DNA from: Streptomyces mutabilis
Lineage (GTDB): Bacteria; Actinomycetota; Actinomycetes; Streptomycetales; Streptomycetaceae
Direction of reading: 5' to 3'
Length of the DNA: 64,000 nt
NCBI RefSeq assembly: GCF_014649815.1
Contig: NZ_BMTT01000024.1
Coordinates: 16,519 to 80,518 of the forward strand
Positions 58,658-64,000 of the stretch are shown piece after piece (the first letter of the stretch is position 1; each line of letters starts with the position of its first letter). The translations under genes were made by a program, and so were the position numbers. The notes beneath the pieces were generated by a model that worked only from the letters and a program-made list of their open reading frames with translations, made no database searches and was not told where the DNA came from.

Positions 58658-59785
58658 TCACGACTCCGTCTTCCGGTGCACCCGCGCGATCCAGTCCGCC
58701 GGTTCGGAGATCTCCGACTTGGTGGGGAGGGTGTTGGGCGAGGTCCAGACGCGGTTGAAGCCGTCCATGCCGCACTCCTCGACGACGGCCCGCACGAAGC
58801 GTTCGCCGTCCCGGTACTGGCGGAGCTTGGCGTCCAGGCCGAGCAGCTTGCGCAGCGCCAGGTCGAGGCGGGAGGCGCCCTTGGCGCGGCGCTGCTGGAA
58901 CTTCTCGCGGATCTCCCCGACGCTCGGCACGACCGCCGGGCCGACCCCGTCCATCACGAAGTCGGCATGGCCCTCCAGGAGCGACATCACGGCGGTGAGC
59001 CGCCCGAGCACCTCCCGCTGGGCGGGGGTCTGCACCAGTTCGACGAGCGAGCGCCCGCCGTCGTCCTCCTCGCCCTCGGGGCGACCGCCGGCGAGGGTCT
59101 GGGCCGCCTCGCGGATGCGCTCCAGCACGGTCATGGGGTCGACGTCGGTCTCCGCGAGGAACGACTGGATCTCGCCCTCCAGGTGGTCCCGCAACCAGGG
59201 CACCGCGGTGAACTGGGTGCGGTGCGTCTCCTCGTGCAAGCACACCCACAGGCGGAAGTCGTGCGGGTCGACGTCGAGTTCGCGCTCCACGTGCACGATG
59301 TTCGGCGCGACGAGGAGGAGCCGGCCGCCGCCGTTCGCGCCGGCGGGCAGTTCGCGGGTGGCCGGGGCGAAGGTCTCGTACTGACCGAGGACGCGGGAGG
59401 ACAGGAACGACAGCAGCATGCCCAGCTCCACGCCGGTGACCTTGCCGCCGACGGCACCGAGGACCGCGTTGCCGGCGCTGCTGCCGCGCCGCTCCTCCAG
59501 CTTGTCCAGCAGGGGTTTGAGGATCTCCCGGAACCCGGCGACGTTCGCCCGGACCCAGCCCGGGCGGTCGACGACGAGGACGGGGGTGTCGTGTGCCTCG
59601 TCGGTGGCCAGGCGGGTGAAGCCCCGGACGTGTTCCTCCGACGCCTTGGCGTGGCGGCGGAGTTCCGCGACGACGGCCCTGGCCTCGTCGCGGCTCACTT
59701 CGGGACCCGGCCGTACGAGCCGGGTCGCGGTCGCCACCGCGAGGTTCCAGTCGACCATGCCGGAAGATGCGCCGATGCTCGTCAT
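58658..59785 (-). CDS. Zinc-dependent metalloprotease of the DUF2342 (zincin) family
   Basis: 375 residues. Metal site HEETHRTQF (about 210) within the pattern LWVCLHEETHRTQFTAVPWL; a downstream acidic zone (GHADFVMDGVG) probably supplies the third ligand. Found in F420-containing actinobacteria and sometimes labelled F420-biosynthesis associated; the real substrate is unknown. No signal peptide, so it is cytoplasmic. It reads in the same direction as dacB and tilS. Confidence 0.88.
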   Translation of the reverse strand: MTSIGASSGMVDWNLAVATATRLVRPGPEVSRDEARAVVAELRRHAKASEEHVRGFTRLATDEAHDTPVLVVDRPGWVRANVAGFREILKPLLDKLEERRGSSAGNAVLGAVGGKVTGVELGMLLSFLSSRVLGQYETFAPATRELPAGANGGGRLLLVAPNIVHVERELDVDPHDFRLWVCLHEETHRTQFTAVPWLRDHLEGEIQSFLAETDVDPMTVLERIREAAQTLAGGRPEGEEDDGGRSLVELVQTPAQREVLGRLTAVMSLLEGHADFVMDGVGPAVVPSVGEIREKFQQRRAKGASRLDLALRKLLGLDAKLRQYRDGERFVRAVVEECGMDGFNRVWTSPNTLPTKSEISEPADWIARVHRKTES

Positions 59786-59936
59786 TCCTCAACGGTACGG
59801 GAGCGCTGCCGCTGGGGGCAGGCTGTGGCGGGCGGTGGGGTGGGGGGCCGGGCAGTGCCCGGCGTGGGTGGGCCGGGGTGTGCGGCGGGACGCCGCGCAC
59901 GCCGCCGCTGCGGGACGGCGACCCACGGCCACGCGC

Positions 59937-61526
59937 TCAGGACGCCAGGGCCGTCGCCGCTCGGTCCAGGGCCGTCTGCGCCGCCCACGCGTCCGTCGTG
60001 CCGGAGGCCAGGAACGCGAAGCCCAGGAGGCGGCCGTCGTCGGTGACCAGCGTGCCGGCGAGGGTGTTGACGCCCGTCAGGGTGCCGGTCTTGGCACGTA
60101 CGACACCGGCCGCGCCGTCCGTGTAGCGGCCGCTCAGCGTGCCGGTGAAGCCCGCCACGGGAAGACCGGTGAGGGCCGGGCGCAGCTCGGGACGGGCCGG
60201 GTCGGCGGCCTTGGCGAGCAGGGCGGTGAGGAGGTCGGCGGTGATCCGGTCGGTGCGGTCCAGGCCGCTGCCGTCGTGGAAACGGGCCCCGTCAACGGGC
60301 AGCCCCAGCTGCTTCAGCCGGGCCTCGATCGCCGCCGCCACGCCGTCGAAGTCGGCGGGCTCGCCCGTCGCCACGGCGGTGTGGCGGGCCAGGGCCTCGG
60401 CGATGTCGTTGTCGCTGTTGGTCAGCATCCGCTCGACCAGCGCCGACAGCGGGGGCGAGGAGACGGTGGCGAGGGTGTCCGAGCGGTCGGTGGCCTTGGA
60501 AGGGCCGGGGGACGACGCGGTGATGCCGTGCCGCTCCAGGAACCCGGCGAAGGTGCGGGCGGCGTCGGCGGCCGGGTCGGTCACGCGCGGGGCGGGGCCG
60601 CTGGTGGAGTCGTCCGTGCGGCCCTCGTCGGCCATCAGGGCGGTGACGCGGGCGAGGTTCTCGTTGACCCCGATCGGGTGCATTTCCGCACCGGCGTACA
60701 GCGTCGTGTCGTACGACAGCGTCACCTCGCGCACGTCCCGCTTCTTCAGTGCGGCGGCGGTCCGCTCGGCGAGGCTGCGCAGGCTCGCGAGGCCCCGGGC
60801 GTCCTCGCGAGCGGTGAGGGTGGGGTCGCCGCCGCCCACCAGGACGAGTTCGCCGGTGTCGGCCTCCAGGGCGGTGCGGGTGGTGAGGCGGTGGTCGGGG
60901 CCGAGGGCGCTGAGCGCGGCGACGGCAGTGGCGATCTTGGTGGTGGACGCGGGTGTCAGCACCGTGTCGGCGCCGAGGCCGTACAGGCGCTTGCCGGTGG
61001 CGAGGTCGACGACGGCCGCCCCGCGGGCGCTGCCGAGCGCCGGGCCCTCCAGGAGCGGTCCGAGGGCGTCGGCGAGGGCCGTCGTCCCCGGCGCCGCCTT
61101 GGCGCCGCCCGGGACCCCGCCGGAGGTGTCGCCGAGGCCGGTGAGGACGGACGGGGCGCTGGGCGCGGGCCGGGGCGAGCCGGACGTCGTACCGGAGCCG
61201 TCCGGTCCGCGGCCGTGATCTGCGCCACCCGTGCGCTCCAGGGCGACTGCCCGGTCCCGCTCGGCCGTACGCTGACCCGTGGAGTCCCAGGGGCCGGCGG
61301 CGGTCACCACACCGGCGGCCAGTGCCAGCCCGGCCGTGGCGGCACCGGCGGTGTACTGCCAGGTCTTCGGCCCCGCGATCCGGGTGAGCTGCGGCGCCGT
61401 GGCCCGTGCGAACCGTGCGACCCGCGGTTTCGCGGCCCGCGCGGCGCGCGCGAGACGCGGTCGGACGGCACCCGCGGCCCGCACCACATGCGGTCTCGCG
61501 GCCCGCCAAGGCCTCAGCTCTGGCAC
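59937..61526 (-). CDS. dacB: D-alanyl-D-alanine carboxypeptidase/endopeptidase (PBP4, S13 family)
   Basis: 529 residues. Active-site S194-T-T-K197 (PASTTKIAT), SxN as SDND (LTNSDNDIAEALARH) and KTG in RAKTGTLTGVNTL. Before the single membrane helix (about 57-76) is a 50-residue Arg/Ala-rich cytoplasmic segment of 10-12-residue repeats (RAAGAVRPRLARAARAAKPR), then a Gly/Ser/Pro linker outside. It trims or cuts peptidoglycan stem peptides. GTG 61526 with AAAGGGG nine bases upstream is preferred over GTG 61532. Confidence 0.93.
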   Translation of the reverse strand: MPELRPWRAARPHVVRAAGAVRPRLARAARAAKPRVARFARATAPQLTRIAGPKTWQYTAGAATAGLALAAGVVTAAGPWDSTGQRTAERDRAVALERTGGADHGRGPDGSGTTSGSPRPAPSAPSVLTGLGDTSGGVPGGAKAAPGTTALADALGPLLEGPALGSARGAAVVDLATGKRLYGLGADTVLTPASTTKIATAVAALSALGPDHRLTTRTALEADTGELVLVGGGDPTLTAREDARGLASLRSLAERTAAALKKRDVREVTLSYDTTLYAGAEMHPIGVNENLARVTALMADEGRTDDSTSGPAPRVTDPAADAARTFAGFLERHGITASSPGPSKATDRSDTLATVSSPPLSALVERMLTNSDNDIAEALARHTAVATGEPADFDGVAAAIEARLKQLGLPVDGARFHDGSGLDRTDRITADLLTALLAKAADPARPELRPALTGLPVAGFTGTLSGRYTDGAAGVVRAKTGTLTGVNTLAGTLVTDDGRLLGFAFLASGTTDAWAAQTALDRAATALAS

Positions 61527-61611
61527 TACCACCAGCCCCTTTCGCGATCACACACCTGCGTGAGGGACACTTAATCACCAGAACTATGTGCTGATCATGG
61601 AGGAGCGTCCG

Positions 61612-62103
61612 GTGGAGTTCGACGTCACGATCGAGATCCCGAAGGGTTCGCGGAACAAGTACGAGGTGGACCACGAGACCGGTCGTATCCGCCTGGACCG
61701 CCGCCTGTTCACCTCGACCGCCTACCCGACCGACTACGGCTTCGTCGAGAACACCCTCGGCGAGGACGGCGACCCGCTGGACGCGCTGGTCATCCTGGAC
61801 GAGCCGACCTTCCCGGGCTGCCTGATCCGCTGCCGCGCGATCGGCATGTTCCGGATGACGGACGAGGCCGGCGGCGACGACAAGCTGCTGTGCGTCCCGT
61901 CCACCGACCCGCGGGTGGAGCACCTGCGTGACATCCACCACGTCTCGGAGTTCGACCGCCTGGAGATCCAGCACTTCTTCGAGGTCTACAAGGACCTGGA
62001 GCCCGGCAAGTCCGTCGAGGGCGCCGACTGGGTGGGCCGCACCGACGCCGAGGCCGAGATCGAGCGGTCCTACAAGCGCTTCAAGGACCAGGGCGGCCAC
62101 TGA
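61612..62103 (+). CDS. ppa: Inorganic pyrophosphatase
   Basis: 163 residues, the standard family I length. It hydrolyses pyrophosphate to drive biosynthesis. Signature acidic residues are in [12 protein letters not shown], with [21 protein letters not shown] and [15 protein letters not shown] 61612 has an ideal GGAGGAG at 61599-61605; an in-frame ATG at 61588 is upstream of it and is rejected. It is divergent from dacB across about 85 bp. Confidence 0.96.
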   Translation: MEFDVTIEIPKGSRNKYEVDHETGRIRLDRRLFTSTAYPTDYGFVENTLGEDGDPLDALVILDEPTFPGCLIRCRAIGMFRMTDEAGGDDKLLCVPSTDPRVEHLRDIHHVSEFDRLEIQHFFEVYKDLEPGKSVEGADWVGRTDAEAEIERSYKRFKDQGGH

Positions 62104-62128
62104 GCACGCCTCCTTGAGCCACTTCCGT

Positions 62129-62160
62129 AACGGGCCGCACACGCACGCGTGCGGCCCGTT
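62129..62160. terminator. Hairpin terminator after ppa
   Basis: A perfect 12-bp stem, AACGGGCCGCAC with GTGCGGCCCGTT, loop acgcacgc, 26 bp beyond the ppa stop and before the next gene on the same strand. Confidence 0.88.
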
Positions 62161-62230
62161 CACGTTTGGGTGCGCATACTGAGGGCTACAGGAGGGTGTG
62201 TCGCACGAGGGCCCAGGGAGCGTTTCGCAG

Positions 62231-63937
62231 GTGACGGAGGCGGAGGACCGCAAGCCGCAGTCGGACGAGGCGCGCAGTGCCTTCCGGCCGCCCAGCGGCG
62301 TCGGCACGCCGGTCGACGGCGAGTCGTCGACGACGTCCGAGTTCGAGATCCCGCAGGGTCTGGCGGTCCCTCGGAACACCGGCACGGAGTCCGAGACGAC
62401 CTCCGAGTTCGCGGTGCCCGAGGGGCTGGACGCGCCGACGGGGGCGCCCGCGGAGACCGAGGGCTCGGCGTTCAGCATGCCGAGCACGTACCACGCGTGG
62501 TCGCCGGCCGCCTTCACCCCGGCGAGCGGCTTCCCGGCGGTGAACCTGACGGACGTGCCCTGGCAGGACCGGATGCGGGCCATGCTGCGCATGCCGGTGG
62601 CCGACCGGCCCGCGCCCGAGCCGTCGCAGAAGCACGACGACGAGACCGGCCCCGCCGTGCCGCGCGTGCTCGACCTGACGCTGCGCATCGGGGAGTTGCT
62701 GCTGGCGGGCGGCGAGGGCGCCGAGGACGTGGAGGCGGCGATGTTCGCCGTCTGCCGCTCCTACGGCCTGGACCGCTGCGAGCCGAACGTCACCTTCACC
62801 CTGCTGTCGATCTCCCACCAGCCGTCCCTGGTCGAGGACCCGGTGACGGCCTCGCGGACGGTGCGCCGCCGGGGCACCGACTACACCCGGCTCGCGGCCG
62901 TGTTCCATCTGGTGGACGACCTCAGCGACCCGGACACGCACATCTCCCTGGAGGAGGCGTACCGGCGCCTCGCGGAGATCCGCCGCAACCGGCATCCGTA
63001 CCCCACCTGGGTGCTGACCGCGGCCAGCGGGCTGCTGGCGGGCGCGGCGTCGGTGCTGGTCGGCGGCGGTCTGACCGTGTTCGTCGCGGCGATGCTGGGC
63101 TCGATGCTCGGCGACCGGCTGGCCTGGCTCTGCGCCGGGCGCGGGCTGCCGGAGTTCTACCAGTTCGCGGTGGCCGCGATGCCCCCGGCCGCGATGGGGA
63201 TCCTGCTCACGCTGATCCACGTCGACGTGAAGGCGTCGGCGGTCATCACCGGTGGCCTCTTCGCGCTGCTGCCCGGGCGGGCGCTGGTCGCCGGGGTGCA
63301 GGACGGCCTGACCGGCTTCTACATCACCGCCGCGGCGCGCCTGCTGGAGGTCATGTACTTCTTCGTCAGCATCGTCGCCGGGGTGCTGGTGGTGCTGTAC
63401 TTCGGCGTCCAGCTGGGCGCCGAGCTCAATCCGGACGCCCAGCTGGGTACCGGCGACGAGCCGCTCGTGCAGATCGGCGCGTCGATGTTGCTGTCGCTGG
63501 CCTTCGCGATCCTGCTCCAGCAGGAACGATCCACCGTGCTGGCGGTGACCCTGAACGGAGGTGTCGCCTGGAGCGTGTACGGCGCCATGCACCTCGTCGG
63601 CGGCATCTCGCCGGTGGCCTCCACGGCCGCGGCGGCGGGGCTGGTGGGTCTGTTCGGGCAGCTGATGTCCCGGTACCGGTTCGCGTCGGCACTGCCGTAC
63701 ACGACCGCGGCGATCGGGCCGCTGCTGCCCGGTTCCGCGACGTACTTCGGGCTGCTGGCGATCGCGCAGAGCGGGGTCGACCGGGGGCTGGTGTACCTGT
63801 CCACGGCGGTGGCCCTCGCCATGGCCATCGCCATCGGGGTGAACCTCGGCGGTGAGATCTCCCGGCTGTTCCTGCGGGTGCCGGGGGCGGCGAGCGCGGC
63901 GGGTCGGCGGGCGGCCAAACGGACCCGGGGGTTCTAG
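62231..63937 (+). CDS. Threonine/serine exporter family membrane protein (ThrE-like)
   Basis: About 568 residues. A disordered N-terminus (about 1-145, Pro/Ser/Glu-rich with repeated TSEFEIP/TSEFAVP-EGL units) precedes a cytoplasmic ThrE domain (LRIGELLLAGGEGAEDVEAA ... RCEPNVTFTLLSIS) and about ten membrane helices. The second half (SGLLAGAASVLVGGGLTVFV ... TYFGLLAIAQSGVDRGL) matches the ThrE/ThrE_2 pair. It exports small amino acids in Corynebacterium (known); substrate here is unproved. GTG 62231 has AGGGAG ten bases upstream; GTG 62198 sits one base from a GGAGGG and is less likely. Confidence 0.9.
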   Translation: MTEAEDRKPQSDEARSAFRPPSGVGTPVDGESSTTSEFEIPQGLAVPRNTGTESETTSEFAVPEGLDAPTGAPAETEGSAFSMPSTYHAWSPAAFTPASGFPAVNLTDVPWQDRMRAMLRMPVADRPAPEPSQKHDDETGPAVPRVLDLTLRIGELLLAGGEGAEDVEAAMFAVCRSYGLDRCEPNVTFTLLSISHQPSLVEDPVTASRTVRRRGTDYTRLAAVFHLVDDLSDPDTHISLEEAYRRLAEIRRNRHPYPTWVLTAASGLLAGAASVLVGGGLTVFVAAMLGSMLGDRLAWLCAGRGLPEFYQFAVAAMPPAAMGILLTLIHVDVKASAVITGGLFALLPGRALVAGVQDGLTGFYITAAARLLEVMYFFVSIVAGVLVVLYFGVQLGAELNPDAQLGTGDEPLVQIGASMLLSLAFAILLQQERSTVLAVTLNGGVAWSVYGAMHLVGGISPVASTAAAAGLVGLFGQLMSRYRFASALPYTTAAIGPLLPGSATYFGLLAIAQSGVDRGLVYLSTAVALAMAIAIGVNLGGEISRLFLRVPGAASAAGRRAAKRTRGF

Positions 63938-64000
63938 TACTCCAGTTAGAAATCGTTGCCTGAGCTGGTTCTTCTTCGGTAGTGGCAGTGGCGGGCGGTC
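63938..64000. other. Lower-GC right edge, origin unclear
   Basis: The last 63 bp after the exporter stop are about 55 percent G+C, well below the neighbouring genes, and begin tactccagttagaaatcg. No gene or repeat can be shown because the window ends. It may be the border of an inserted element (speculative). Confidence 0.3.

Noticed and set aside
59418-61574. 718-codon plus frame opposite dacB
   Set aside because: Gly/Arg-rich shadow; dacB on the other strand has all catalytic motifs.

Overview
This is a high-GC chromosomal window from a Streptomyces (Actinomycetota). The evidence is gene content and order (sigE-cseA-cseB-cseC, lsr2, clpC, DUF397/XRE pairs, folP-folB-folK, folE-ftsH-hpt-tilS), the many GTG starts, and the third-position G/C bias, which opens long antisense shadow ORFs. 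The order matches what I remember of the S. coelicolor SCO3349-SCO3410 region. That is recall, not a search, and I do not assign a species.

Layout. 1-8.4 kb: edge of a divergent gene, radA, disA, a secreted protein, a PAP2 phosphatase, a two-component system whose kinase has an unusual C-terminal module, and mutY. 8.7-12.2 kb: cell-envelope stress operon sigE-cseA-cseB-cseC. 12.2-16.3 kb: a broken VOC (glyoxalase-like) gene, a whiJ/abaA-like regulatory trio (DUF397, XRE, HATPase), and a DHA2-type exporter with its TetR regulator and a clear operator. 16.3-24.5 kb: an M23 peptidase, then two large paralogous NACHT NTPases flanking a secreted HAD phosphatase; this is the most accessory-looking block. 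24.5-31 kb: clpC, an SCO3374-family protein, lsr2, a GNAT acetyltransferase, a BlaI regulator, a 58-residue membrane protein and a proline-rich protein. 31-36.7 kb: five tightly coupled genes for NAD and CoA precursors (DUF2520, panC, nadB, nadC, coaX). 36.8-48.5 kb: a PLP lyase, an ArsR regulator, a second two-component system, a MidA/NDUFAF7-like methyltransferase overlapping a solitary nuoD, two bacterial-PH membrane proteins, a coiled-coil protein and a membrane esterase. 48.6-54.4 kb: an MprF-like gene with a sigma-E type promoter, and the folate genes. 54.5-64 kb: ftsH, hpt, tilS, a zinc metalloprotease, dacB, ppa and a ThrE-type exporter.

How parts work together. CseC/CseB activate sigE under envelope stress. 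An apparent sigma-E promoter lies in front of the MprF-like gene 40 kb away, consistent with that gene belonging to the regulon. DisA makes c-di-AMP and neighbours RadA, its known partner in other bacteria. The methyltransferase/nuoD overlap suggests that NuoD arginine methylation, known from mitochondria, may occur here. The NACHT pair resembles bacterial NLR-like immune proteins: a shared N-terminal helical domain and NTPase core with divergent leucine-rich C-termini. No CRISPR array, rRNA, tRNA or intact transposase was seen.
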